A stretch of DNA of 64,000 bases from the NCBI GenBank assembly GCA_023426505.1, contig JAFAAP010000256.1, positions 8,041 to 72,040 on the forward strand. Direction: 5' to 3'. The position numbers and the translations under genes are program-made. The notes under the pieces are model-generated. The model made no database searches. It saw only the letters and a list, made by a program, of their open reading frames with translations, and was not told where the DNA came from. This DNA is from Pseudomonadota bacterium (GTDB taxonomy: Bacteria; Pseudomonadota; Alphaproteobacteria; Rhizobiales; Beijerinckiaceae). This document shows, piece by piece, positions 8,969-17,013 of this stretch (within the stretch, counting starts at the first letter, position 1; each line of letters begins with the position of its first letter).

Positions 8969-9853
8969 ATGAACCGTCCCACCAGCCTGATCGAATCCAT
9001 CGAGCAGATCGCCCCCAGCCTGAAGAAGGCGGAACGGCGCGTCGCCGACATGGTCCTACAGGACATCGAGGGGACCACCCGGATCAGCATCAAGGCTTTC
9101 GCGGCGCAGGCCCAGGTCAGCGAACCGACCGTGATGCGCTTCGCGCGCCGGGTCGGATGCGACGGCTTCAGCGACTTCAAGCTGCGGCTCGCCCAGGATT
9201 TCGCGGTCGGGCGGATGTATATCGAGGCCGAGCGCAAGGTGCAGTCCGGCAATGCCGAGACGACCGCGCAGCGGGTCTACCAATCGGGGATCGATGCGCT
9301 CGCGACCTCCTTCGCGAGCCTCGACGAGAGAGCCCTGGCTGCGGCGGCCTCCGCGATGGCGGAGGCCGGAAAGGTCGTGTGCCTGGGTGTCGGCGGCAGT
9401 TCCGCCGTCATGGCCCAGGAGATGGAAAACCGCCTTTTCCGCTTCGGGCTCGCGGTCACCGCCACGGCCGATCCCTACAAGCAGAGCATGCTGGCCGCGA
9501 TCGCCGACAAGGGCGACGCCTTCCTGGTCTTTTCCGTCACGGGCAAGCCAGCCTCGCTGGTCCATGCCGCGGAGATCGCGGCGAGCCGGGGGGCCGCCGT
9601 CATTGCCGTCACCGTGCCGGGCAGCCCGCTCGCGGCGCGGGCCACGATCCTGCTGCCCCTGGACGTGCCCGGAGACGAAGTGCATTTCAACTTTCCGAAC
9701 CGGACCCGCTACGGCCAGCTTCTCGTCATCGATTGCCTGTCGGCCCTCGTGGGCGCACTGACGAAGCCAGTTTCCGCCCGGAAACTGCATCGCATCAGGA
9801 CGACCCTGCTCGCGCTGCACGGCCACACGGACGCACAGCCGATCGGCGACTGA
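8969..9853 (+). CDS. RpiR family transcriptional regulator with SIS domain
   Basis: 294 residues: N-terminal HTH_6 domain (about 5-80, with VSEPTVMRFARRVGCDGFSDFK as the recognition region) and a C-terminal SIS phosphosugar-binding domain (about 120-265, with GVGGSSAVMAQEMENRL and VFSVTGKPASLV). SIS domains bind phosphorylated sugars, so RpiR proteins typically report phosphosugar levels. It sits in the operon with the binding protein and phosphatase, making it the likely regulator of the importer. ATG at 8969 is well placed. Confidence 0.88.
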   Translation: MNRPTSLIESIEQIAPSLKKAERRVADMVLQDIEGTTRISIKAFAAQAQVSEPTVMRFARRVGCDGFSDFKLRLAQDFAVGRMYIEAERKVQSGNAETTAQRVYQSGIDALATSFASLDERALAAAASAMAEAGKVVCLGVGGSSAVMAQEMENRLFRFGLAVTATADPYKQSMLAAIADKGDAFLVFSVTGKPASLVHAAEIAASRGAAVIAVTVPGSPLAARATILLPLDVPGDEVHFNFPNRTRYGQLLVIDCLSALVGALTKPVSARKLHRIRTTLLALHGHTDAQPIGD

Positions 9854-9876
9854 CCGGCACTCTTCAGAGATCCCGC

Positions 9877-10383
9877 ATGCCCATTTCCACCTACCTCCGC
9901 AATCTGCGGGCCAAGATCGGCACCGACCTCGTCATGATGCCGGCCGTCACGGTCCTGGTCTTCGACGCACAGGGGCGTCTCCTCCTGGCCGAGGAGAGCG
10001 GCACCGGCCTGTGGATGACGATCGGCGGCGCCATCGAGCCAGACGAATCCCCGGCCGACGCGGCGGTCCGCGAGTGCTGGGAGGAAACGGGCCTCCATGT
10101 AGAGCCGACGCGGCTCGTCGGAGCGTTCGGCGGCCCGCAATACCGCGTGACCTATCCCAACGGGGATGCGGTCTCCTACACCACGATGGTGTTCGAGGCG
10201 CGCGTCATCGGCGGCACGGCTCGGGCGGACGGCGAGGAGGCGACGGCTCTGCGCTTCGTGTCCGAGACGGAGGCCGCCGAACTGCCCATGGCCGTCTGGA
10301 CGAAAGACCTCGTCCGCATCGCCTTCCGGCGCGGCGCTGCTCCCGCGTTCGCACCTCCGAGCTGGACACCGCCCTCTTCCTAA
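9877..10383 (+). CDS. Nudix hydrolase
   Basis: 168 residues containing a perfect Nudix box at about 51-73 (G-x5-E-x7-RE-x2-EE-x-G-L, reading from GAIEPDE to REC-WEETGL). Nudix enzymes cleave nucleoside diphosphates linked to another group; the substrate cannot be read from the box. The preceding AVTVLVFDAQGRLLLAEESGTGLW strand-loop-strand is also typical. The ATG at 9877 lies 23 bp after rpiR and gives the usual family length. Probably the last gene of the operon, since a palindromic repeat follows. Confidence 0.88.
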   Translation: MPISTYLRNLRAKIGTDLVMMPAVTVLVFDAQGRLLLAEESGTGLWMTIGGAIEPDESPADAAVRECWEETGLHVEPTRLVGAFGGPQYRVTYPNGDAVSYTTMVFEARVIGGTARADGEEATALRFVSETEAAELPMAVWTKDLVRIAFRRGAAPAFAPPSWTPPSS

Positions 10384-10443
10384 GCATCGGACCCAAAAGT
10401 GAACTTGCACTTCCGGGTCCAATCCGGTGCTTCTCTCTAGGTC

Positions 10444-10493
10444 AGAGCATCGTTCTCGCGGAAAACCGGATCCACTTTTCCGGACGATGCTCT
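10444..10493. repeat. palindromic intergenic repeat overlapping the SDR stop codon
   Basis: Outer arms 10444-10453 and 10484-10493 are perfect 10-bp complements (AGAGCATCGT / ACGATGCTCT); inner arms CGGAAAA 10459-10465 and TTTTCCG 10476-10482 extend the structure. Elements of this form are widespread between genes in Rhizobiales. A related but diverged element lies at 57163-57254. The right arm includes two bases of the TAG stop of the minus-strand SDR gene (10492-10494). Confidence 0.75.
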
Positions 10494-11268
10494 AGAATTC
10501 GGCCCCGCAGAACTCCCGCGCCATGGTGGTGGAGCCCACCGACAGGCCTCCGTCCACCGGCAGGACGGCACCCGTGATCATGCGGGCGTCCGGCCCGATC
10601 AGGAAGGCCGCGACGCCGGCGATGTCATCGGGCACGCAGATATCGCCCAGCGGATACCAGCGCTTCAGCCGCTCGAAGATTTCGGGGTTCTTTTCCACGC
10701 GCTCCTTCCAGGCCTGAGTCTTGACGCTGCCGGGCGCGATCGCGTTGGCGCGGATGCCGTGCCGACCGAGTTCCACGGCGAGGAAACGGGTCATCTGGTT
10801 CAGGCCTGCCTTTGCGGCGCTGTACGCGGGATAGCCGTAGATCCCGGATCCGTTCACGGACGAAATGTTGAGGATCGTGCCGCGCCCACGCGCGACCATG
10901 CCGTCCTGCACGGCACGCACGCAGCGCCATGCCCCATTCAGGTTGAGCTCGATATCGGCCAGCCAATCGGCCTCCTGCGTCGTGCCCAGAGTCGGTCTGA
11001 CCACGCCTCCTGCATTGTTGACCAGGACTCCGATACCGCCGAACCGCTCCTCGATCGTTCCGACGGCGCTTTGCACGGAGGCCAGTGAGGTGACGTCCGC
11101 CTCGATGCCCAGAAGCTCGTCCGGCGAGCCCAGCGCCGCAACGGCCCGGCTCAACGCTTCGCCGCTGCGGTCCAGCATGGCGACCCGGTGACCGTCGCTC
11201 AGGAACCGGCGGCAGAGCGCCTGCCCGATATCTCCCGCGCCTCCGGTCACGATGATGGTCTGGCTCAT
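10492..11268 (-). CDS. SDR family oxidoreductase
   Basis: 258-residue classical short-chain dehydrogenase: NAD(P)-binding TGGAGDIG at 8-15, NNAG at 84-87, catalytic Ser136/137, Tyr149 and Lys153 (YSAAK), and a C-terminal ITGAVLPVDGGLS block. These enzymes reduce or oxidise alcohols and ketones; sugar, hydroxy-acid or 3-oxoacyl substrates are all possible. The ATG at 11268 is chosen; a GTG two codons upstream (11274) is closer to the AGGAG site and could also be used. Divergent from the enolase-superfamily gene, with which it probably shares a pathway acting on a sugar acid or related compound. Confidence 0.85.
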   Translation of the reverse strand: MSQTIIVTGGAGDIGQALCRRFLSDGHRVAMLDRSGEALSRAVAALGSPDELLGIEADVTSLASVQSAVGTIEERFGGIGVLVNNAGGVVRPTLGTTQEADWLADIELNLNGAWRCVRAVQDGMVARGRGTILNISSVNGSGIYGYPAYSAAKAGLNQMTRFLAVELGRHGIRANAIAPGSVKTQAWKERVEKNPEIFERLKRWYPLGDICVPDDIAGVAAFLIGPDARMITGAVLPVDGGLSVGSTTMAREFCGAEF

Positions 11269-11274
11269 GATCAC

Positions 11275-11410
11275 CCTGCTCCTTCAGACGTCCGAGAAAT
11301 GTAGCTTGATGGATATGACGCGTGATGAAAACCGCAAAATCGGCAGAAAATGCGTTGTTAAACTACATTCATGCTCTTAGTCTCCTGGCAGACAGCCGAT
11401 CGGTGAAGCC
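11275..11410. promoter_or_regulatory. divergent SDR / enolase-family control region
   Basis: AT-richer 136-bp gap. A near-perfect inverted repeat (ATGTAGCTT at 11299-11307 and AAACTACAT at 11360-11368) spans most of it and may mark a regulator site. No regulator gene lies beside it, so the binding protein is unknown. Confidence 0.3.
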
Positions 11411-12556
11411 ATGAATACCAGCGACAAGACCATCGTCCGCCTCGATTTCGAAGAGGTGATCGTTCCGACCCACCCGGGCGTGATCAATTCGGAGAGCTTG
11501 AACAAGCCACTCCATATGCTGCCCGTGGGCGGCAAGCAGGCGTGGTCGGTGCAGTTCGACGAGCTGCCGAAGCTCATCATGCGTATGACCCTGAAGGACG
11601 GCACGGTCGGCCTCTCGGAATTCTACCGGGACCACAACTGGTCCATCATCGAGGGCGTCTCCAACCTGCTCCTCGGCCAGAGCATCGCCGAGATGCCGCT
11701 CCAGGATCTGCCCATCGCCCTGTGCCGGGAATATGACGGCTTTGAATGCGCCATCTGGGACGCCTACGCCAAGTCCCTCGGCGTTCCGCTGCATCGCCTG
11801 CTCGGCGGCGCCGTCCGCAAGCATGTGAAGATCAGCGCCTGGTCGAGCCACCGCACGGTCGAGGAGATCGGCCCCTGGGTGCAGCAGTACCACCGGCAGG
11901 GCTTCGACTGCATCAAGTTCAAGTGCGACCTCGAGGACGACGTCGTCGCCTGGTGCGAGAAGATCAAGAAATACGCTCCCGGCATGAAGGTGATCTTCGA
12001 TCCCAACCAGCGCTGGGAGAACTCCGGCAACGCACGGCCGATCATCCGCGGGCTCGAGGAGGTCGGCAACGTCCTGCTGCTGGAGGATCCGATCCAGCGC
12101 TGGATGATCCAGGACTACGCCAATCTGCGGCAGTTCTCGTCGATCCCGATCGCCCTCCACGTGTCGCTGCCTTACGTCTTCCAGGGCCAGCGTCCCTACG
12201 AGGCCGTCAACGCCATCGCGCATGGGGCCGTCGACGGGTTCAACTTCAACGGGGGCCTCGCCAAGTTCAAGGCGCTCGCGGACCTCGCCACGATGGCGGG
12301 CCTGCCGTGCTGGCACGGGTCCGAGGTCGACCTCGGCATCCTGGAAGCCATGTACGTGCATCAATCCGCGGCGGCCGCGAGCTGCGTCTGGCCGAGCGAC
12401 ATCTTCGGCCGCATGATCCGCTCACACGACCTGCTCAAGACGCCCCTCGTCATCGAGCCTCCGCACGTGCTTCTCCCGGAAGGACCGGGCCTCGGCATCG
12501 AGCTCGACGAGGAGGCCATCCGCCGGTTCAAGGTTTCCGAGCGCACCATCCGTTAA
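11411..12556 (+). CDS. enolase superfamily (mandelate racemase/muconate lactonizing type) enzyme with unusual metal site
   Basis: 381 residues with an N-terminal capping domain and a C-terminal barrel. The KxK base motif is present (K169, K171 in KFKCD), as are the first two metal ligands D197 (FDPNQRW) and E225 (LLEDP). The third ligand position, normally Glu or Asp about 25 residues later, reads ALHVSL with His250. A later WHGSEVD block has His302, a possible second catalytic residue. The family abstracts a proton alpha to a carboxylate, giving racemases, dehydratases or cycloisomerases. With SDR, RidA-like and creatininase-like neighbours the role is catabolic, but the substrate is unknown. 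Confidence 0.8.
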   Translation: MNTSDKTIVRLDFEEVIVPTHPGVINSESLNKPLHMLPVGGKQAWSVQFDELPKLIMRMTLKDGTVGLSEFYRDHNWSIIEGVSNLLLGQSIAEMPLQDLPIALCREYDGFECAIWDAYAKSLGVPLHRLLGGAVRKHVKISAWSSHRTVEEIGPWVQQYHRQGFDCIKFKCDLEDDVVAWCEKIKKYAPGMKVIFDPNQRWENSGNARPIIRGLEEVGNVLLLEDPIQRWMIQDYANLRQFSSIPIALHVSLPYVFQGQRPYEAVNAIAHGAVDGFNFNGGLAKFKALADLATMAGLPCWHGSEVDLGILEAMYVHQSAAAASCVWPSDIFGRMIRSHDLLKTPLVIEPPHVLLPEGPGLGIELDEEAIRRFKVSERTIR

Positions 12557-12565
12557 GGAGCCGAC

Positions 12566-13441
12566 ATGCCAGACACCAACCCGTTCCCGCCCGCCGACGA
12601 GGCGCGGCATGCGATCTGGGAGATGCTCGTCCGTCGCGACATCGAGGCCTTCGTGGCCGGCGACTGGGATGCGCATTTCCGGGATTTCGCCCCTGATATC
12701 TTCTTCGGCATCGACGCCCACTTCTCCGACAATCCGGACAGCTGGCGCGTCACCTACGCGGACATCGCGCGCTACCGCGAATCCTGGCTCGCCGGAGCAA
12801 AGGAGCTGAAGGGCCGGATCGAGGATGCGGATCTGCGGCGCGCGATCTTCGCCCTCACGAACCTTCGCGACATCGAGATCATGGGAGACTTCGCCCTCGC
12901 GCGGAAGAAGTTCGACGGAACGATCCCGCTGAATGACGGCGGCACCGTCACACTTCGCTGGCAGACGCAGTATTTCTGCCGCCGGGTGGAGGGGCGCTGG
13001 CGCATCGCAGGCTTTCTGGGCTACCTGCCGAACCCGATGGGGAGCAGCACCGCGCAAGCGCCTGCGAAATATGCGCCCCCGGCGACGCAGGCTCCCGGCA
13101 ACGGCCCGTATTCTCCAGTGCTCGAAGTCACGCCCGGCAAGATCGTGGTCATCTCCGGCCAGGCGGCGGTGGGACCCGATGGCATGACGATCGGCTCCGA
13201 CATCCGCACCCAGGCGCGCGTGACGATCGAGAACTGCGCCGCGCAGCTGCGCAATGCCGGCTGCAGCCTCGCGGACGTGTTCAAGGTCAATGTCTACATG
13301 ACGGACCTGAACGACTGGCCCGCCTTCAACGAGGTCTATGCCGAAATGATGCCCCAGCCCCTTCCGGTCAGGACGGCCGTCGAGACGAAGCTCCTCCGGG
13401 ACTTCGTGGTGGAAATCGAACTCTGGGCGGTGAAGCCATGA
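12566..13441 (+). CDS. SnoaL/NTF2-like domain fused to a RidA (YjgF/YER057c/UK114) domain
   Basis: 291 residues in two parts. Residues about 10-160 look like a SnoaL/NTF2-like cone fold (helical start, then FAPDIFFG, FDGTIPL, LRWQTQYFCRRVEGRWRIAGFLGYLP). Residues about 168-291 are a RidA domain (APGNGPYSPVLEV, VVISGQAAVGPDG, DVFKVNVYMTDLNDW, FVVEIELWA). Arg269 in PVRTAVE matches the RidA arginine that binds the carboxylate of enamine/imine intermediates. RidA proteins hydrolyse reactive 2-aminoacrylate-type compounds. Nine bp after the enolase-family gene and overlapping the next gene by 4 bp. The fusion is unusual; the N-terminal domain call is less certain than the RidA call. Confidence 0.75.
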   Translation: MPDTNPFPPADEARHAIWEMLVRRDIEAFVAGDWDAHFRDFAPDIFFGIDAHFSDNPDSWRVTYADIARYRESWLAGAKELKGRIEDADLRRAIFALTNLRDIEIMGDFALARKKFDGTIPLNDGGTVTLRWQTQYFCRRVEGRWRIAGFLGYLPNPMGSSTAQAPAKYAPPATQAPGNGPYSPVLEVTPGKIVVISGQAAVGPDGMTIGSDIRTQARVTIENCAAQLRNAGCSLADVFKVNVYMTDLNDWPAFNEVYAEMMPQPLPVRTAVETKLLRDFVVEIELWAVKP

Positions 13442-14190
13442 GGTGGGAAAAGCTCACAAGCCGGGAGATCGGCGCCCTCGACCGCTCCATTCCGGTCATC
13501 CTCAACATCGCGGCGATCGAACAGCATGGCCCTCACCTACCGCTCGACACGGATGCGCGGATCGGCGGCCACTTCCTCAGCGAGCTGGACGCCAGGTATT
13601 CGGATCAGGTGCTGATCCTGCCGCCGGTCGTGGTCTGCACGTCCGAGCATCACATGGACTTTCCGGGCACGTTGACGGTGCAGCATGCGACGCTGCTCGC
13701 CTATGTGACCGACATCCTGAACGCGGTGGTGGCCCACGGCTTTCGCAACATCATCCTGTTCAACAGCCATGGCGGCAACCAGGCCATCGGCCAGGTGATC
13801 CTGGAATCCTTCGGGGCGCGGCACCGGGATTGCCGCGTGGCCATGCTGACCTGGTGGCGCATCGCCACCGACGCGCTCCTGAAGGTGCAGGAGGGCGGGT
13901 TCGGCAGCGTCGGCCATGCCTGCGAGTTCGAGACCTCGCTCATGATGCTCATCGACGAGGCAAGCGTCCGGCGCGACCTCGTTCCCGGTCCCAGCCACGT
14001 GATGACCCACGACTGGGCCAACAACGACCTGCTGCGCGGCGGACGGGGAGCCCTCTTCCGGACCATGAAGGAGATCTCCGGCGGCAGTGGCGTCGTGGGC
14101 GACCCGAGCCTCGCATCGGCCGAGAAGGGACGTGCCATCACGGGAATCGTGGTCGACGCCCTCGCGGAGATCGTTTCCTCGATGAAATAA
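13438..14190 (+). CDS. creatininase family metal-dependent amidohydrolase
   Basis: 250 residues. The conserved metal-binding start AIEQHGPHLPLDTDA supplies E28, H30, H33, D37 and D39; FNSHGGNQ supplies H111; ACEFETS supplies E163/E165. Creatininase-family enzymes open or cleave cyclic and linear amides (creatinine, 2-amino-5-formylamino-6-ribosylaminopyrimidinone, or the mycofactocin peptide in MftE). ATG at 13438 overlaps the RidA fusion stop by 4 bp, so the two are co-translated. Substrate unknown; no mycofactocin or flavin genes lie nearby. Confidence 0.85.
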   Translation: MRWEKLTSREIGALDRSIPVILNIAAIEQHGPHLPLDTDARIGGHFLSELDARYSDQVLILPPVVVCTSEHHMDFPGTLTVQHATLLAYVTDILNAVVAHGFRNIILFNSHGGNQAIGQVILESFGARHRDCRVAMLTWWRIATDALLKVQEGGFGSVGHACEFETSLMMLIDEASVRRDLVPGPSHVMTHDWANNDLLRGGRGALFRTMKEISGGSGVVGDPSLASAEKGRAITGIVVDALAEIVSSMK

Positions 14191-14452
14191 GGGCACTAGG
14201 CCGCTGGAACGTTCCGGCGGCCCCTGCCGTCTCCCGGGAGCGGTCATCCGTTCATTTCGGGTCCGTTAAGCCTCGTTAACCATGTTTATTAGTGCAGGGT
14301 TAACCAAGCCACCGCGGGCCCGCCTCCCGGGCGCATGGCGTCCTGCCGCTCCTGATCGAGCCCTCATGCGGATATTGCAGGAGCCCGCCTCATGCCCAAT
14401 ATAGTCGGTCGCGGGCTTGCGCCCCTCTCGATGACCCTTCAAGACGTGAGCC
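14191..14452. promoter_or_regulatory. leader of the chemosensory operon with CtrA-like half sites
   Basis: 262-bp gap. TTAA at 14266-14269 and TTAAC at 14276-14280 are separated by 6 bp and followed by CAT; a second TTAACC lies at 14300-14305. CtrA of alphaproteobacteria binds TTAA-N7-TTAA and TTAACCAT half sites, so the first pair is close to but not exactly the classical spacing. CtrA often controls motility and chemotaxis genes in this class. Suggestive only. Confidence 0.4.
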
Positions 14453-14959
14453 ATGGCGAGCCTGCAGATCATAGTGTTCGATGTGAGCGGGATCGCCTGC
14501 GCCCTGCGCCGGAGCCACGTCCGGGAACTGCTTCCCCTGCCGCACCTCTCGCGGCCGCCGGCCCTTCCGCGGCCGATTGCGGGCTTCTTCAATCTCGGCG
14601 GAACGGCCGTCCCGGTCATCCGTCTCGACGTGCTCTTCGGTCTCGAACGCGAGGCCGAATCCCGCGAGGCCGGCCTCTATCGGCACCTGATCCTGCTCGA
14701 CGGCCTGTCCTCCGCGGGCCCGGCAGCCCTGCTGGTGGACCGCGTCCTCGACGTGGTCGACAGCCATGAGGCGCAGCTCTCCCCAGTCCGGCCGGAGAAT
14801 TCGCTCAACGGGTGCGTGGAGGCGGAGATCGAGCACGGCGGCCGCCTCGTTCACCTCCTGTCCCTGGAGCGAATCCTCTTCGCCGAGGAGAAGCAGGCGC
14901 TCGCCGAACTGGGACGGCAGGCCCAGACCCGCCTCAACGAGTGGACGGTTCCGGCCTGA
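14453..14959 (+). CDS. cheW: CheW-like coupling protein (first)
   Basis: 168-residue single CheW domain (LQIIVFDVSGIACALRRSHVREL, GFFNLGGTAVPVIRLDVLFGL, ALLVDRVLDVVD). CheW links receptors to the CheA kinase at the membrane. It opens the operon, corresponding to WspB of Wsp systems. Its stop overlaps the cheR start by one base (TGATG), so the two are tightly coupled. Name is by family, not proven orthology. Confidence 0.88.
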   Translation: MASLQIIVFDVSGIACALRRSHVRELLPLPHLSRPPALPRPIAGFFNLGGTAVPVIRLDVLFGLEREAESREAGLYRHLILLDGLSSAGPAALLVDRVLDVVDSHEAQLSPVRPENSLNGCVEAEIEHGGRLVHLLSLERILFAEEKQALAELGRQAQTRLNEWTVPA

Positions 14960-16413
14960 TGGCCGCGCGCGCCGCCCCGACCCTCCCCCTCGATGCTGAC
15001 TTCCCCCGGCTGAAAAGCCTCATCATCGAGCGCACCGGGCATTTCTACTACCAGGATAAGGACGACCTGCTCTGGGAGCGCGTGCGCAGGCGTCTCAAAG
15101 CCACCGGCGCCCGCAACGCAGCCCAGTTCATCGATCTCCTCAACGCTCCCGGCACAGGGCCCGTCGAATGGGCGCGCCTCGAGGCCGAGATCACCATCGG
15201 CGAGACCTTCTTCTTTCGCTACGCGGAACAGTTCGCGGCGCTGCGGGGGACGATCCTGCCCGAGATCATCGAGCGCAAACGCCCCGAGCGCCGCCTGCGA
15301 ATCTGGAGCGCCGGGTGCGCCACCGGGGCCGAGCCTTACTCGCTCGCCATCCTGGTGCGCCAGCTGCTCGGCGAGGACCTCCCGAACTGGCGCCTCGGCA
15401 TCATCGGCACGGACATCAACGAGAGCTTTCTGGACACGGCGCGCAGGGCTCAATTCGGCCAATGGGCGCTGCGTTCGCTCCCGCAGGAGGAGCGTGCGCA
15501 GTATTTTCTTTCCGTCGGACGGGAGCAATGGCAGCTCCGGCCCGAGTTCCGCTCTCTCGTGCGCTTCGAGAAGCACAATCTGCTGAGCCTCCTGGACGGC
15601 AGCTCACCGCTCCAGTTCACGGAATTCGACCTGATCCTATGCCGCAACGTCCTCATCTATTTTCACCCGGACACGGTCAACCGGGTCGTGGGCGCGCTGC
15701 GCGACTGCCTTCTCGACGACTCATGGATGCTGCTGGGACACGCGGAGCCGAATCCGTCCTTCTCGGCGATCATGCAGGCGGTGAACCTCCCCGGCACCGT
15801 CGCCTATCGCCGCCGCGAGGGCGTGGCGCAGCCTGCGCCCCTCCCGCTCGAAACCGCGGCGAGGCAGGAGGCGCCCTCCTGGCAGCCGAGGCTGCCGCCC
15901 AAGGCTCACCCCTCAAAGATCAAGGACCGCTCGGGGCAGAAGCCTGCCCCATCCCCCTCCGTGGCGCCTGCCAAGCAGCCGGCAAGCCCATCCGGATCGT
16001 CGCCCTCGCTGCTCGCAGACGTCCGCCGCAGGGCCGATGCCGGAGACCTCGCGGGAGCCGACGCCACCTGCCTGCAGGCGCTGCGCCAGGAGCCCCTGAA
16101 CGCCGCCCTTCACTTTTACCACGGACTGATTTCGCAGGCCCTCGGACGCTCTCCCGAAGCAGAGAAGGCCTTCCGTCGCTGCCTTTATCTGGATAAGAGC
16201 TTCGCCATGGCTCATTATCACCTTGGACTGCTGCTCCTGGCCGATGGGCGCTCCGCCCCCGGACGCCGCACCTTGGCGAACGCGGCCCGCATCGCCGCCA
16301 CGGTGCCGGACGGCCATCCGCTTCCGGAAGGCGACGGGATGACGGCCGGCGATCTGCGCCAGCTCGTGCGCATCCATCTCCAGGCCGCCGATCCCGCCGG
16401 GCGGAGGGGTTGA
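14959..16413 (+). CDS. cheR: CheR methyltransferase with C-terminal TPR region (WspC-like)
   Basis: 484 residues. CheR N-domain (about 15-95), SAM-binding domain with IWSAGCATGAEPYSLAI starting at 115, GTDINESFLDTAR and the LILCRNVLIYF motif, then a Pro/Ala-rich linker (about 290-360) and TPR-like helices (about 365-470: ALRQEPLNAALHFYHGLISQA, AFRRCLYLDKSFAMAHYHLGL). CheR methylates glutamates on receptors from S-adenosylmethionine. The TPR extension is the hallmark of WspC/FrzF-type enzymes. Start at the ATG overlapping the cheW stop; an upstream in-frame extension would run through cheW and is rejected. Confidence 0.9.
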   Translation: MAARAAPTLPLDADFPRLKSLIIERTGHFYYQDKDDLLWERVRRRLKATGARNAAQFIDLLNAPGTGPVEWARLEAEITIGETFFFRYAEQFAALRGTILPEIIERKRPERRLRIWSAGCATGAEPYSLAILVRQLLGEDLPNWRLGIIGTDINESFLDTARRAQFGQWALRSLPQEERAQYFLSVGREQWQLRPEFRSLVRFEKHNLLSLLDGSSPLQFTEFDLILCRNVLIYFHPDTVNRVVGALRDCLLDDSWMLLGHAEPNPSFSAIMQAVNLPGTVAYRRREGVAQPAPLPLETAARQEAPSWQPRLPPKAHPSKIKDRSGQKPAPSPSVAPAKQPASPSGSSPSLLADVRRRADAGDLAGADATCLQALRQEPLNAALHFYHGLISQALGRSPEAEKAFRRCLYLDKSFAMAHYHLGLLLLADGRSAPGRRTLANAARIAATVPDGHPLPEGDGMTAGDLRQLVRIHLQAADPAGRRG

Positions 16414-16415
16414 CG

Positions 16416-17012
16416 ATGACGATGTCCCGCCGGCGCAAGCTCAGGCAGATCACCCGGTCCACGATCATGTCCGCCGAGGAGAGGGCGCGTCACCTCCTCG
16501 ACGAGAGAACCGAGCGCCTCGCCCGCCGTTCGGGCGACGTGGGCGAAGCGGCCGCAACCGCACGGGTCCTGGTGTGCAGCGTCGGCGCCGAATTTTACGG
16601 CCTTCCGCTCGAGGCGGTCGCCGAGGTTCTTGCCTTCCGCACCCCGATGCCGGTTCCCGGGGGGCCCGCCGGGCTCATCGGGGTTCTCGGCCGCGGCGGC
16701 CATCTCGTCAGCGTCGTCGACCTCGGTGCCGCAGTCGGCCAGGCATCGTCCGACGCCGAGGCCGAGAACCAGCACGTGGTCCTGTTGCGGCGGGAGCGGC
16801 CGCGCATCGCTCTGCGCGTCGACCGCGCCCTCGGGGTCGAGGATGTGCTTCCTCTGACGGCCGAGGACGCCCGAGAGTTCCGCATGGAGGCGGTGGTCGG
16901 CTACGCAAAGTCGGAGCTCGGCTTTGCGGATCAGGATCGCGTCCTATCTCTGCTCGACGTCGACCGCCTCCTTCGCCCCTTCCTGACCTCTTCCCCCGCA
17001 TCCGGAGTCTAA
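16416..17012 (+). CDS. cheW: CheW-like coupling protein (second, WspD-like)
   Basis: 198 residues with an Arg-rich N-terminal helix (AEERARHLLDERTERLARR) ahead of the CheW domain (ARVLVCSVGAEFYGLPLEAVAEVL, GLIGVLGRGGHLVSVVDLGAAVG, IALRVDRALGVEDVLPL). WspD-type couplers have a similar N-terminal extension. ATG at 16416 follows GGAGGGG. Two coupling proteins in one operon, one short and one extended, is a Wsp-type trait. Ends 1 bp before the receptor gene. Confidence 0.87.
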   Translation: MTMSRRRKLRQITRSTIMSAEERARHLLDERTERLARRSGDVGEAAATARVLVCSVGAEFYGLPLEAVAEVLAFRTPMPVPGGPAGLIGVLGRGGHLVSVVDLGAAVGQASSDAEAENQHVVLLRRERPRIALRVDRALGVEDVLPLTAEDAREFRMEAVVGYAKSELGFADQDRVLSLLDVDRLLRPFLTSSPASGV

Positions 17013-17013
17013 C

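Noticed and set aside
8479..10383. 634-codon frame ending in the Nudix gene
   Set aside because: Only the last 168 residues are real; the earlier part is out of frame through the phosphatase and RpiR genes.
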